Of a stretch of 64,000 nucleotides of DNA, positions 20,926 to 32,372 are shown one piece after another. Under the pieces are notes generated by a model. The model worked only from the letters and a program-made list of their open reading frames with translations, was not told where the DNA came from and did not search any database. The position numbers and the translations under genes are program-made. Every line of letters starts with the position of its first letter. Position 1 is the stretch's first letter. Source of the DNA: Clostridia bacterium (lineage in GTDB: Bacteria; Bacillota; Clostridia; TANB77; CAG-508); assembly GCA_022799315.1 (NCBI GenBank), contig JAAWOE010000001.1:62001-126000 (forward strand), written 5' to 3'.

Positions 20926-21975
20926 TTGTTATTTATAAAAAGGAGGAAGAAGAATTTGAATAAGATAAGAATTGCTGGGCTAAGTTTATTATTAATATTA
21001 ACATTTTCTACAGGCTGTTTTGCAAATACAGAAAAATTGAAAACATATGAAGAAAACAAAATAGTTCCAATAGAAAATAAAGCAGAATATAAAAACAGTA
21101 TAGAAAATGAAATTACATTAGAAGGAATTATATACAAACTAAAAGATGTAAAAGAACAAGAAAACAAAACTATATTGGTAAAAGACAAAGAAATAACAGA
21201 AGAAAAAATAGTTAATACATCTAATAAACATAGTGCATTAAAATTATTCGAAAAAGAAAAGAAAATAGAAGAAGATGGTTATATTGGAATTGTAGATTTA
21301 CAACAAAATTCAATAAGATTAAGAGCTAATGAAAGCTATATAGAGGAATATAAGGTGGATTTAAAAAGAGAATACAACAATGTTCCACAAAATGAACTAA
21401 ATGAAATACCTAAAACAATTCAAGAAAATGGAACTACTTACTATTTAGTTGATCCAGTATGGAATATTGCAGAAACACAAAATGTTGATGGACAAGAAAT
21501 TCCAACTTCATATAAGGGAGTAATGAATTATGAAGGAGTTAAAAGAAGAACAATTATAAAAAACTATATAGCTACTGTGATTTATAAAGGAACATTAAAA
21601 AAGAAAGAAGCGGATTCTATAACATTTAATATTATCTACGAAGAAATTGGAACACAAGAAAATAATTATACACCTGCAATAATAACAATTACTGCGGGAA
21701 TTATATTTTTTAGTGGCTTAATTATTCTTAGAAGAAAAAACATTTTTATTTATAATATCAATAATGGGAAATGGAAACTAGTAAAAAAATTACATATTTC
21801 TAAAAATGATAGTTTAATTAATATAACGCCAAGTATTGTAATGTCGGGGAAATATAAAATTGTTTTAAGTAATAAACTATATAATGAATTACTAAATAAA
21901 AACATGACGATAAAATATTTTGACAAACAATACATTTATGAAATCAAAGAAAAAGAATTTGAAATATATGTATAA
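20926..21975 (+). CDS. Exported/membrane protein of unknown function
   Basis: Signal peptide and C-terminal TM. Confidence 0.45.
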   Translation: MLFIKRRKKNLNKIRIAGLSLLLILTFSTGCFANTEKLKTYEENKIVPIENKAEYKNSIENEITLEGIIYKLKDVKEQENKTILVKDKEITEEKIVNTSNKHSALKLFEKEKKIEEDGYIGIVDLQQNSIRLRANESYIEEYKVDLKREYNNVPQNELNEIPKTIQENGTTYYLVDPVWNIAETQNVDGQEIPTSYKGVMNYEGVKRRTIIKNYIATVIYKGTLKKKEADSITFNIIYEEIGTQENNYTPAIITITAGIIFFSGLIILRRKNIFIYNINNGKWKLVKKLHISKNDSLINITPSIVMSGKYKIVLSNKLYNELLNKNMTIKYFDKQYIYEIKEKEFEIYV

Positions 21976-21989
21976 AGTAGGAGGACAAA

Positions 21990-22553
21990 ATGAAAAGAAA
22001 ATTAATTGTAATAATAGCTATAATTTTACTGATTTTATTGGGAACTTGTATTTATTATTTTAGTAATTATGATTCAAAACTAGTAGATATAAATGATATA
22101 AAAACAGATCCTGGTTATGTGCATGTTACATACAATAATGTTGATGATATAGTAAATGAAGATATATTAGGTATATTAACTATTGAGAAAATTGGGTTAA
22201 AAGCTAATGTAAAAGAAGGTAGTGACAATAAAACTCTAAAAAATTATATTGGACATATTGAAGAAACTTCATTGTATGATGGAAATATTGGATTAGCAGC
22301 ACATAATCGTGGAAATAAATATTCCTATTTTGCTAGGATAAATGAATTACAAAAGGGCGATATTATAACATATCAAACAAAATTCTATACTAGAAATTAT
22401 AAAGTAGACAATATTCAAACGATATTTGAAACTGAATGGAAGTTATTAGAAAATACGGAGGATAATAAAATCACATTAATAACTTGCATTGCAAATAAAA
22501 AGAATCAAAGACTATGTGTTCAAGCAACGGAGATATTGGAACAAGACTTGTAA
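21990..22553 (+). CDS. Sortase
   Basis: GLAAHNRG (catalytic His) and ITLITCIANKKNQRLCVQA (TLxTC, Arg). Confidence 0.88.
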   Translation: MKRKLIVIIAIILLILLGTCIYYFSNYDSKLVDINDIKTDPGYVHVTYNNVDDIVNEDILGILTIEKIGLKANVKEGSDNKTLKNYIGHIEETSLYDGNIGLAAHNRGNKYSYFARINELQKGDIITYQTKFYTRNYKVDNIQTIFETEWKLLENTEDNKITLITCIANKKNQRLCVQATEILEQDL

Positions 22554-22602
22554 AACTATAAAAATAGAGTTACAATATAACAAAAAGAGGATGTGAACAA
22601 AT

Positions 22603-23406
22603 ATGGAATTAAATAAAAGCAGTAAAATATGGTTGATAATAGTTATTATTTTCTTAATAGTAATAATATCTACATTGCTAGTATTAATATACAAGAATCT
22701 TAAAAAAGATATACCTACAGTATCAGAAGACACAAACGTGATTGATAAAAATTCAATCACATCAGTAGAAATGCAAAACACAGTAGAAGAGGAAAATATT
22801 ATAAAAGATACGAACACAGTAGTAGAAACAGAAAAATACATTGAAGAGAAGAAACAAGATAATGGTAATGCAAAAGAAGAAAAGGGCAGTAATACTAAAC
22901 AAGAAACAAAAAAACAAGAACAACAAGGAAACAACAATAAAACTCAAGAAATAAAAAACAATAATAATCAATCCACTCAAAAAGATGTTCAAGAAAATAA
23001 AACGCAAAACACTGAAAATGTAAAGACAGAATCAAATAAGGGAAATGAAAAATTAGCAAACACAACATATACGAAGGTTAATACTCAAGTTGTGCCTGAA
23101 ATTATAAAAATATTAGAAGACGAAATAAGGAAACATCCCGAACTAGTAGAGTATGGAACAAAAGCGATGGCAGGAAATAAGTCAGAAGCATACAAAAATA
23201 CGCATGGATTTACTTATCTATTTGTTAAAGATATTGAAAAGGGAAAAATTCCTGGAAATTATGTGACATTTGCACAACGAGTAAGAAACAACGTAGGTGC
23301 TTTTGGTACTTATTGTGTTTATGCAGAAGATGAATATGTTTATGACAGTAAAGGTTTAAAACCAAGATGGTCACAAACGCTTGTATGGATATATATAAAA
23401 TTTTAA
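22603..23406 (+). CDS. Membrane-anchored protein with N/K/Q-rich linker
   Basis: N-terminal TM, low-complexity linker, globular C-terminus. Confidence 0.45.
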   Translation: MELNKSSKIWLIIVIIFLIVIISTLLVLIYKNLKKDIPTVSEDTNVIDKNSITSVEMQNTVEEENIIKDTNTVVETEKYIEEKKQDNGNAKEEKGSNTKQETKKQEQQGNNNKTQEIKNNNNQSTQKDVQENKTQNTENVKTESNKGNEKLANTTYTKVNTQVVPEIIKILEDEIRKHPELVEYGTKAMAGNKSEAYKNTHGFTYLFVKDIEKGKIPGNYVTFAQRVRNNVGAFGTYCVYAEDEYVYDSKGLKPRWSQTLVWIYIKF

Positions 23407-23458
23407 TTTATGTAAAAAGCCTAATAGGGCTTTTTATTTTTTTAACAAGGAGGTATTT

Positions 23459-26400
23459 ATGAATAAAACAAATAGAATAGCAATAATACTCGTTATATTG
23501 AGTATGTTATTTAATATGCTGATGCCAATTATAGTATCAGCAAAATCAATATCAGAAAGTGAAAAAGTTAATTTGGTACGTGATCATATGTGTAAGTCAC
23601 TACTAAAAATAAAAGGAAAAGACACATTAAAACTAGTAGCATATGTATGCTATAAAGATCCAGAAACAGGGATTAAATACCCAGCATTTTGCGTAGAGCC
23701 AAACAAAGATGGAATTGGAACAGGAGCAGGTGATTCATATGATGTAACCTTATCAGAAGTTAATAATCCTGTTTTGTGGAGAATACTCTATAAAGGATAT
23801 TGTGGATCTACATATCAGTCTTGGGGGTTAGAATGTGACGATGATCTTTATTATGCAACAAAAGTTGCTGTACATTGCTTTGCTGAAGGAGTAACACCAG
23901 ATGAAAAATACGAACTACCTCATCGTGTTGGATGGGGTCAAGAAATTACTTTAGAAGATGTGCAACGTAGAGGTGCAAAAGTTTTAGATGTGGCTCGTTC
24001 TATCTATAATTATGCTATGACAAGTAATGAAAACTATATAAAAGCATCTGTATCAGTATCAAAAGGAAGTCAAAAAGAAGAAAATATTGGAAATACAAAG
24101 TATTTAGTACAATATTATACTGTAACAGCAAATAAAGAATTACAGTCATATAATATATCTTCGTTTGGATTTCCAAATGGAACAAGAATTTTAAATTTAT
24201 TAAACAATGATGTGAGTAATACTACAGATTCTACATTTAAAATAGCAATTCCAATTTCTACAATTAATCAAAATATAAAAGGATATATCAATATTACAGA
24301 GGCGAAAGTTAAAACTTTCCCTGTCTTTTATGCTGATTCAAAAAATGCAGATACACAAAATTATATTATTACAGATCCAACTGAGGTTACTACATCTAGA
24401 GCAACATTAGAAATAAATTCGTATAAATCTACTCTTAAAATAATAAAAAAAGATGCAGAGTCTAACGAAGGAATTCAAGGGGTTACCTATAACGTTAAAT
24501 ATGCTGATGGAACTAATATTGGCAATTATACTACTGATAAGACAGGAAAAATAAATATAAATAATTTGAAACCAGGTAATATAATTGTTACAGAAATTTC
24601 AGCACCAAGTAAGTATATAGTAGATACAAAAAGTAAAAATATTATCTTAAATTATAATGAAACAAGTAATTTAGAATTAACAAACGCTAGAAAAAAAGGG
24701 CAAATTAAAATTGTAAAATATGATCAAGATAATAAGAATGTTAAACTTAAAGGAGTAGAATTTACTTTATTTAATGAATCAGAAAAGAAAATTCGGAACA
24801 TATACTACAGATGAAAATGGAGAAGTTAATATTAAAAACTTAGATATTGGTAAATACACTTTAAAAGAAACGAAAGGTTTGCAAGGATATTATGTTACAT
24901 CAGATAAGGAAATTATCGTAAATCATAATCAAACAACAACAATAGAAGTTGGCAATGAAAAAGAAAAAGGACAGTTACAAATTATAAAAATTGATGCAGA
25001 TCATAATGAAATTGCAATTCCTAATGTTGAGTTCGAAATTTTAAATGAAAATAAGGAAGTAATAGAAACAATAAAAACTAATGGAGAAGGAATTGCTACT
25101 ACATCAAGACTTCCAAGCCACAATAAAATTTATTTTGTACATGAAAAAGCTACTGATGAAAACTATATACTAGATGAAACACACCGTGAAGTCAAATTGG
25201 TTAAAGATAAAGTAACTAGTCTTGTCGTTGAAAATAAACACAAAGAAGGCAATTTAAAAGTATACAAAGTTGATGCTGATGATAACAAAATCACAATAGG
25301 GGGAATTACTTTTGAACTTTGGAGTAAAGAATTTAATAAATTAGTAGGAATTTACACAACTGACTTAAATGGGGAAATTAGTGTAAAAAATCTACGAACA
25401 GGTGATTATATATTAAAGGAAACAACGAAGAAGAATGGATATTATTTAGCAAAAGATACTAATATAACAATAAAATGGAATGAAACAACATCTGTAACTA
25501 TAGAAAATGAATTAGAGAAGGGGCAAATCAAAGTAATAAAGGTTGATAAAGATGATAATACAATACATATTCCAGATACTAAATTTGAAATATTGGATGA
25601 AAATAAGAAATACATTGAAACTATTTGTACAAATGAAAATGGCGAGGCAATTTCATCTAAATTACCAAGCTACAATAGAAAATACTATATTAGAGAAATA
25701 GAGGCAAATAAATGTTATGAATTATTAGATCAAGAGTTTGCGATTGGGCTTACAGTCGACAAAACAGAAGAAATTACAATTGAAAACAAAGTAAAATCAG
25801 GGAAAATTCAAATTACAAAAGTAGATAAAGATAATAATGACATAAAGTTAAGTGGAGTAAAATTTGACATTTTAAATGAAAGAACAGGAAAAGTTGTTGA
25901 TACAATAATAACGAATGATAAGGGAATAGCTATAACAAAAGATTTAAATATGTTTGACACATATACTGCAATTGAAATCACAACAGATGAATTATATGTG
26001 TTAAATATGGCAAATGTTACTAATATTCAAGTAACTGAAAATGGTATTACAGATATTGTGGTAGAAAATGAAAAAAAGAAAGGTCAAATTGAAGTATATA
26101 AACTAGATTCAGAGAATAAAGAAATAAAACTAGAAGGGGTTGAATTTCAGGTAATTAATTCTAAAGATGAATTAGTTGAAACTATAAGAACAAATAAAGA
26201 TGGATATGCAATAACTTCTAAAATTCCAATAGGAGAATATAAACTAAAAGAGGTAAAAACTGATGATATGCATATTTTAAATACTGAAGTTGTAAAAGTA
26301 GATGTAACAACAGATATAATATCAAAATTAGAAATTACAAACGAAAGAATAAAAGGACAAATTAAAATTGTAAAAACAAGTGAAGATGACAATTTTATTA

Positions 26401-27188
26401 ATGGAGAAAAAGCAGGAGCACCAATCTCAAATGTTAAATTTGAGATATATGACTCTGATAGGAATAAAGTGGATGAAATCACAACAGATGAAGAAGGAAT
26501 TGCTATTACTAAAAAACTTGATAAAGGTGAATACATTATAAAAGAAGTTGAATCAGGAAGATGGTATTTATTAAACGAAGAAGAATTTGCAGCAAAGATA
26601 AGTAACAACGAGGAAATTGTAGAAGTGGATATTACTAATGAATCAGACAAACCATCAGTGGAGGTAGAAAAAACAGGACTAATTCAAACTACATCAAATC
26701 AAGAGATTCGTTATGATTTCCATATAAAAAACACAGGAAATACTAACCTAAATAACTTTACATGGTTTGATTATTTACCATCAGAATATGTAAAAATGAG
26801 TAAACTTGTTACAGGAACATATAATCAAGATTTGAATTATAATATATATTACAAAACGAACTTAAATGATTATAAATTATTAGCAGAAAACTTAAATACA
26901 AAAACTAATAACTATATTGATTTTTCTAAAATACAATTAGAAGAGGGAGAAATAATTACAGAATTTAGAATGGATTTTGGAACAGTAGATGTGGGATTTG
27001 AATCAGTAATAAATCCATATATATTTGTAATTACAAATGATGGTTTAGACGATAATACTACATTTACAAACAGAACAAGAATTGAAGGAAATCACGATGG
27101 TTATTTAGTATGGGATGAAGATGATCACACAACCCAAATCTATAAAAAAGAAATAAAGGTTAAGAAATTACCAAGAACAGGATACTAG
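23459..27188 (+). CDS. SpaA/Cna-B-repeat surface adhesin with LPRTGY terminus, requires +1 shift at CGG 24794
   Basis: About eight KGQIKIVKxDxDNxxIxLxGVxFEI repeats; thioester-like N-terminal region (AFCVEP); ...KKI[C]GTYTTDENG joins the two ORFs. Confidence 0.85.
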
Positions 27189-27225
27189 AATGAGAGAGTA
27201 GAAATACTCTCTCTAGCTTTATTTT
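27189..27225 (+). terminator. Terminator after adhesin gene
   Basis: gagagagtagaaatactctctc stem, then ctttatttt. Confidence 0.65.
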
Positions 27226-27237
27226 GGAGGCTTACAT

Positions 27238-27381
27238 ATGACGATAATAACAAAAATAACAAGAAAGGGAAATACAGGATACAGAAAAATATATTTTAGC
27301 ACTAGAATGCTAAAGAGAGGAAAAAATGATGCAAGAAGAAAAATATGTCAGAAGATGAATTTGAATAATTTTAAAGGTTAA
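27238..27381 (+). CDS. Small basic protein (47 aa)
   Basis: ATG after aggagg-like SD: MTIITKITRKGNTGYRKIYFSTRMLKRG... Confidence 0.4.
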   Translation: MTIITKITRKGNTGYRKIYFSTRMLKRGKNDARRKICQKMNLNNFKG

Positions 27382-27489
27382 ATTATCTTATATTAAAATA
27401 AAAATGGCACAAAATCGATTCTTGTGCGAAGAAAATTAAACAACAAAAACACCTATATAACAATAAAACGTTTATAGGCGTTTTTTGTT

Positions 27490-27832
27490 CATAAAACGAG
27501 AGATGCCGTAAACTCGATAAAAGTGATAGGTGTAATGAGCCGATGCAAAAAAATCATTCGTATTCGTATAAACAGTCTATTTATACAAAGTGCGTAAGTG
27601 AGATTTTGTAACATATACTCACAATAAAATTAAAGAGTTTCAGGAGGCAAAGCTTGTAATAAGGATATGTAGGTGTAAAAGTGTGGGCAAGTATGCACAA
27701 TATTTTAAAAAATAGCACCTGCAGTAGATAAAATAGATCTACATACTAGACTATCATAATAAAGCGATGGGATGAGGGGTTTAAGATTATGATGTATTAT
27801 TTTTTGGAACAATGGGAATAATACATCATTTT
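27490..27832 (+). ncRNA. Candidate structured leader RNA with overlapping antiterminator/terminator
   Basis: Multiple hairpins and a 13-bp terminator stem (27789-27801/27817-27829) whose 5' arm also pairs with 27753-27760. Confidence 0.5.
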
Positions 27833-27943
27833 TGGGCTCAAGGATTTCAGGGTTTAATATGTTAAGAAATAATTTTAAACGAGTTGACAAAGGTTTTGAA
27901 CAGAGTTAACATCACACAAACCCAAACAAAAGGAGGTGTAAAG

Positions 27944-28276
27944 ATGGATAAAAATATATTAAATTCATTATTTAAAAGTGATAAGGATGATATTTTACAA
28001 GCACTTTATGAATATAGAGAAAACCAGGATGATATCATAACACCTGAATTTAAAGAAGAATTAAGAGTGGCACAAAAAGCTAAAAGATACAGATACAATA
28101 GATTTGAGGAAGAGTTAAAAAAACAAGTAAGTAACAATGAACAAGTAAGTAAAATAATATCGTTATTTGATCAATATGAAGATGAATATAATAACGAACA
28201 TGGTTTATATTATGAACAATATTATAAAGAGGGTGTTAAAGACATATTAAAACTATTGTTACAATGTTTATTATAA
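27944..28276 (+). CDS. Hypothetical protein
   Basis: ATG with aggagg SD; MDKNILNSLFKSDKDDILQALYEYRENQDD. Confidence 0.55.
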   Translation: MDKNILNSLFKSDKDDILQALYEYRENQDDIITPEFKEELRVAQKAKRYRYNRFEEELKKQVSNNEQVSKIISLFDQYEDEYNNEHGLYYEQYYKEGVKDILKLLLQCLL

Positions 28277-28291
28277 TTAGAATACTCAACA

Positions 28292-28328
28292 AAAAAAGAT
28301 TAGAATTCTAAAAATCTAATCTTTTAAA
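28292..28328. terminator. Bidirectional terminator between convergent genes
   Basis: AAAAGATTAGA...TCTAATCTTTT. Confidence 0.7.
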
Positions 28329-28599
28329 CTTTATCTAAATAATTTCTAAAATCTTTTAAAAGTGCATCAGTAGTGGTATGAAGTATTTTAGCAAAAGCAC
28401 ATAATTCATAATCTATAACTGTACGAGAGCCAGTTTCAATATCGAATATAGATTGACTTGAGATATCTATACCAAGAATCATAAGCTGATTGGATATATC
28501 TTGTCTTGATAAATTGTTTTTTTCTCTAGCAATTTTTATATTATTTCCAACACTATTTAATTTCCCACCTAAATTATCAATATATTTTCTGTTATTCAA
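28324..28599 (-). CDS. XRE-family HTH regulator
   Basis: GNNIKIAREKNNLSRQDISNQLMILGIDISSQSIFDIETGSRTV. Confidence 0.85.
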   Translation of the reverse strand: MNNRKYIDNLGGKLNSVGNNIKIAREKNNLSRQDISNQLMILGIDISSQSIFDIETGSRTVIDYELCAFAKILHTTTDALLKDFRNYLDKV

Positions 28600-28738
28600 A
28601 ATTGAAACACCACCTTAATTTTAAATCAAGTTTTTCTTGATTTTACCATTATAAGTATGTTACAATTTAAGGACAGACGGAATTGTATAAAATAGGAGTA
28701 AGAGCAAAATAAAAAGATGTAAAAATACATCTTTATAA

Positions 28739-29005
28739 TTATATATCATCTGTTTTATCTTCAGAAGAATCTTCAATATCTAAAAACATAGGATCATTAA
28801 AGAATTCCATTAAATTTGTATCAAGACCTTCACATATATGAAGAAGAGTAGGTAAACGTGGCAATTTATTGGTTTCAGAACCTAACAATGCATTAATAGT
28901 TGATTTAGGAACACCACTTGTTTTATATAAATCCCATAAAGAAGTTAAACTTTTTCTTTTTAAAAAGTATTCAATTCTGTTTCTAACAGCATCATTTAAT
29001 TGCAT
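28739..29005 (-). CDS. XRE/Cro-type HTH regulator
   Basis: SLWDLYKTSGVPKSTINALLGSETNKLPRLPTLLHICEGLD. Confidence 0.85.
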   Translation of the reverse strand: MQLNDAVRNRIEYFLKRKSLTSLWDLYKTSGVPKSTINALLGSETNKLPRLPTLLHICEGLDTNLMEFFNDPMFLDIEDSSEDKTDDI

Positions 29006-29184
29006 AGCAAACTCCTTTCAATAATTTTGAATAAAGTATAGCAATTTTTTTTATTCATATAGACCATAAATATGGTCTATATATTAGAGATAAATAGAAA
29101 ATAAAATAGATATATATTTTGAATATAAATAGAAAAAATATGCACTATAATTGTAAATTTTTAATAAATGGAGGTGAATTTATA

Positions 29185-29604
29185 ATGAAAGAAGAAATTA
29201 GAATAATAATAGCAGACGATAATAAGACAATATGTAAATTTATAGTAGACTATCTAAAACAATATAGTGAAATAAAAATATTAGGTATTGCAAACACAGA
29301 TGAAGACGAAATACAAATGATAGAAGAATTAAAGCCTGATATTGTAATAACTGACTTAATGCGAAATCATATGTATACGGGATTAGAAATTATAAAGGAA
29401 TATTCTACGAGAGACGATTCTCCAAAGTTTTTGGTTATTTCAGCAGATGATAAGAAAGATGTAATAAAAGATGGATTAGAAGTAGCAGGATATATTCAAA
29501 TTCCATTCAGTTATGAGATTGTTGAACATGAACTAAGAAAAATTAAAAGTGAAATAAATAATGAACTAAATGTAATAAAATGTCGAAATAATAAATCAAT
29601 ATAA
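29185..29604 (+). CDS. Stand-alone receiver domain protein (Spo0A/Spo0F-like)
   Basis: IRIIIADDNKTICKFIVDYLKQYSEIKILGIAN...PDIVITDLMRNHMYTGLEII. Confidence 0.8.
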   Translation: MKEEIRIIIADDNKTICKFIVDYLKQYSEIKILGIANTDEDEIQMIEELKPDIVITDLMRNHMYTGLEIIKEYSTRDDSPKFLVISADDKKDVIKDGLEVAGYIQIPFSYEIVEHELRKIKSEINNELNVIKCRNNKSI

Positions 29605-29749
29605 TAATGAAGAGTGCAGTTTAATATCTTTAACATATTTAAGATTAAGAGATGTAGGCAACTACACCTCTTTTGTTTTACAATAATTTTAAAACATTGC
29701 AACTATTTATATCATTTCAATACTCTATATAATATAGGAGGATTAATAT

Positions 29750-30442
29750 ATGATTAATTTGTTACTAGTAGAAGATGATTTTACAAGATGTAAAAATATA
29801 GTTAATTTAATTACTGAAAAACATCAAGATATAAAAATATATAAAATAGCCACATCAATAAAAGAATCTTTAGAAATGTTAAGTGATAAAGAAATAGATA
29901 TGATACTAGTAAATTCAAAAATTTATACTTTTTCTAAAATTAGATATTCTATACCAAATTTAAAAATAAGACATTTTAAACAATATGTTCTTATAAATTA
30001 TTCTAATGTTAACTTGCAAATAATAGACAATAATAATAATATACTAGTATCAACAAAAGGACATAAATATAACTTTGATATTTTGAAGGAGAGTATTTGG
30101 TCAGAGCTAAAGTTCTTAAATTATAATTTATCATATAAAGGTACTATGTATATAGCAGAAGCAATACTAGAATTATTCGATTCCAATAATACTTATAATG
30201 AAAATTTAAATCGAGAAATATATCCTATTATTGCTAAGAAATATAGTAAAACTGTAAATAATATAAAATGCAACATTACAAATTCAACACAAATAATGAA
30301 AATAAATTGTAATACTGAAAAATTAGAAAAGTATTTTTTAAACAATAATCCAACTGTAAAACAGATAATATTTATTGTATTTCAAAAAGTGAATTCTAAA
30401 TTGAATAGTAATGCAACTTTTTTAAAAACAGGAAGACTCTAA
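29750..30442 (+). CDS. Regulator with degenerate receiver and Spo0A C-terminal-like domain
   Basis: LNYNLSYKGTMYIAEAILELFDSN..LNREIYPIIAKKYSKTVNNIKCNI resembles Spo0A effector domain (KGYQYLREAI..LYPxIAKKFNTT). Confidence 0.7.
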   Translation: MINLLLVEDDFTRCKNIVNLITEKHQDIKIYKIATSIKESLEMLSDKEIDMILVNSKIYTFSKIRYSIPNLKIRHFKQYVLINYSNVNLQIIDNNNNILVSTKGHKYNFDILKESIWSELKFLNYNLSYKGTMYIAEAILELFDSNNTYNENLNREIYPIIAKKYSKTVNNIKCNITNSTQIMKINCNTEKLEKYFLNNNPTVKQIIFIVFQKVNSKLNSNATFLKTGRL

Positions 30443-30487
30443 TAATAGAATCAAAAATACGTATTTTAGATGAAAAGAGGATTGATA

Positions 30488-31006
30488 ATGGAAGAATTAA
30501 TAAAAAAAGCAAAAAACGGAAATCAAGAAGCATTTTCAGATTTAATAAGAAATATACAAAATGATTTACTTAAAATTGCAAAAATGCGATTATCTTGTGA
30601 AGATGATATTCAAGAAGCGGTACAAGAAACAATTATTGAAGCATATAAATCGATAAAAAAATTGAAACATGATCAGTATTTTAAAACATGGATAATCAAA
30701 ATATTAATTAATAAATGTAATAAAATGTACAAGAAAAATCAGAAATTTAATCAACTGAACTTGAATATTGAATATGACAATATATTAGTAAACAATGATC
30801 ATAATATAACAGAAAGTAATATGGATTTTTATTTTTTAATTAAAAACTTAAATTATAATGAAAGAATTGCCTTAATTTTATATTATATGGAAGATTATAC
30901 TACTAAAGATATAAGCAAAATACTAAAAGTAAGTGAAAATACAATCAAGGCTAGATTATCTAGAGCCAAAGAAAAAATAAAAATATTATATAAGGAGGTA
31001 GTCTGA
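30488..31006 (+). CDS. ECF-type RNA polymerase sigma factor
   Basis: IQEAVQETIIEAYKSIKKLKHDQYFKTWIIKILINKCNKMYKK; C-terminal HTH. Confidence 0.9.
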   Translation: MEELIKKAKNGNQEAFSDLIRNIQNDLLKIAKMRLSCEDDIQEAVQETIIEAYKSIKKLKHDQYFKTWIIKILINKCNKMYKKNQKFNQLNLNIEYDNILVNNDHNITESNMDFYFLIKNLNYNERIALILYYMEDYTTKDISKILKVSENTIKARLSRAKEKIKILYKEVV

Positions 31007-32211
31007 TGGATAACTTAGATAAAAAAATACAATCAATAGTAAAGCAAAAAATTATGGAGTCATCAAATTATACATACACAATAGAAAACACACTACATAA
31101 TTTAAAAGATGCCAAAACTATGGATATAATAAAAAATATTTCTATAGTAAAATATATAACAGCAATTTTTACAATGATAATAGTAACAACAGGTATTGTA
31201 TTTGCAAAAGACATTTCACATTATGTTAAAAATTTTTTTAACAATAATAATGGTATTGATAATGCTATAAATAATGGATACATTGAAAATGTAAATATGC
31301 AATATATAAATTCTAATGGAACAAATGTAAAAATTGAAAATCTTCTTATGGATGATTATAATCTTAATTTCAACTCAAAAATAAAATTAAATGATACTAT
31401 AAAAGTTAATAAAATTTTAGATATCAATTTTGAAGATGTTATTATATCAGATGAAAATAATCGAATATTATATTGTAATAATAAGAATAGTTTTGAAGAT
31501 TATTGTAATAAAAATAATTTAAAATATGAGTTTTTAGCATTCAACAATAATTATATAAATGCTGGAATTAATGATTATATTAAATCAATAGATAATCCAA
31601 ATAATGAAATTTCTATTATATATAATTTATCTACTGATAAATTTCCAAAAAGTAAATTGCTAAACATTAATCTTAAGAATATAGTAATAAGAACAAGTAA
31701 TGATGAAAATCTTACATTGGTTGGAAACTGGCAAATAGAAGTAGATATTCCTGAGAAGTTTTATAATAGAAAAAATGTAATATATAATGTAAAAGAATCG
31801 AATAATCCATCTATTAAAGTAACAGAAGCTACTGTTTATAACACTGGAATGCAGTTTTCGTTTTATACAAAAATAAATTCTGTTTATGACGAAGATGATT
31901 CGGAAGTTGTAAGAAAACAAAAAATAGATGAATATGTAAAAAAATATCAAGAAAGTTTTATTAATGGAAAAGGCAATGTTTCTGAGGAGTTAGATTATCA
32001 TGTTCATGATGAATATGTAATTAATAGTAATGGACAAAAATTTTATCCATCCAAAAGTAATTCTGAGAATGAATTTACTCATTATGCTTTTTCAGGAGAA
32101 GTAACTCATTCACAAACATTTGATATTAACAAATATACAATGACTGATGAACTCGAATTACATTTTGTGTTTAAAGGAAAAGAGACTATAATAAAATTAT
32201 CAAGAAAATAG
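31006..32211 (+). CDS. Membrane-anchored anti-sigma-like (DUF4179-like) protein
   Basis: Overlaps sigma gene; single TM then large extracellular region. Confidence 0.65.
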   Translation: MDNLDKKIQSIVKQKIMESSNYTYTIENTLHNLKDAKTMDIIKNISIVKYITAIFTMIIVTTGIVFAKDISHYVKNFFNNNNGIDNAINNGYIENVNMQYINSNGTNVKIENLLMDDYNLNFNSKIKLNDTIKVNKILDINFEDVIISDENNRILYCNNKNSFEDYCNKNNLKYEFLAFNNNYINAGINDYIKSIDNPNNEISIIYNLSTDKFPKSKLLNINLKNIVIRTSNDENLTLVGNWQIEVDIPEKFYNRKNVIYNVKESNNPSIKVTEATVYNTGMQFSFYTKINSVYDEDDSEVVRKQKIDEYVKKYQESFINGKGNVSEELDYHVHDEYVINSNGQKFYPSKSNSENEFTHYAFSGEVTHSQTFDINKYTMTDELELHFVFKGKETIIKLSRK

Positions 32212-32372
32212 ATTTTACCTTTTTTACCTTATTTACCATATTTTTACTTTTTATGATAAAATGTATACTAATAATCATTAGATTATTGGTATACATTTTA
32301 AATATCTATACCATATAAGAATTATGGTTTTAGATATTAAAAACTGGGAAATGACAACAAGGAGGATAATCT

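Noticed and set aside
24454-26640. Tandem DNA repeats in the adhesin
   Set aside because: Repeats are protein-level SpaA domains, diverged at DNA level; normal for this family.
29040-29090. Possible phage-type operator between HTH genes and receiver
   Set aside because: Only a short imperfect dyad (tagaccataaatatggtcta); insufficient evidence to call a specific operator.
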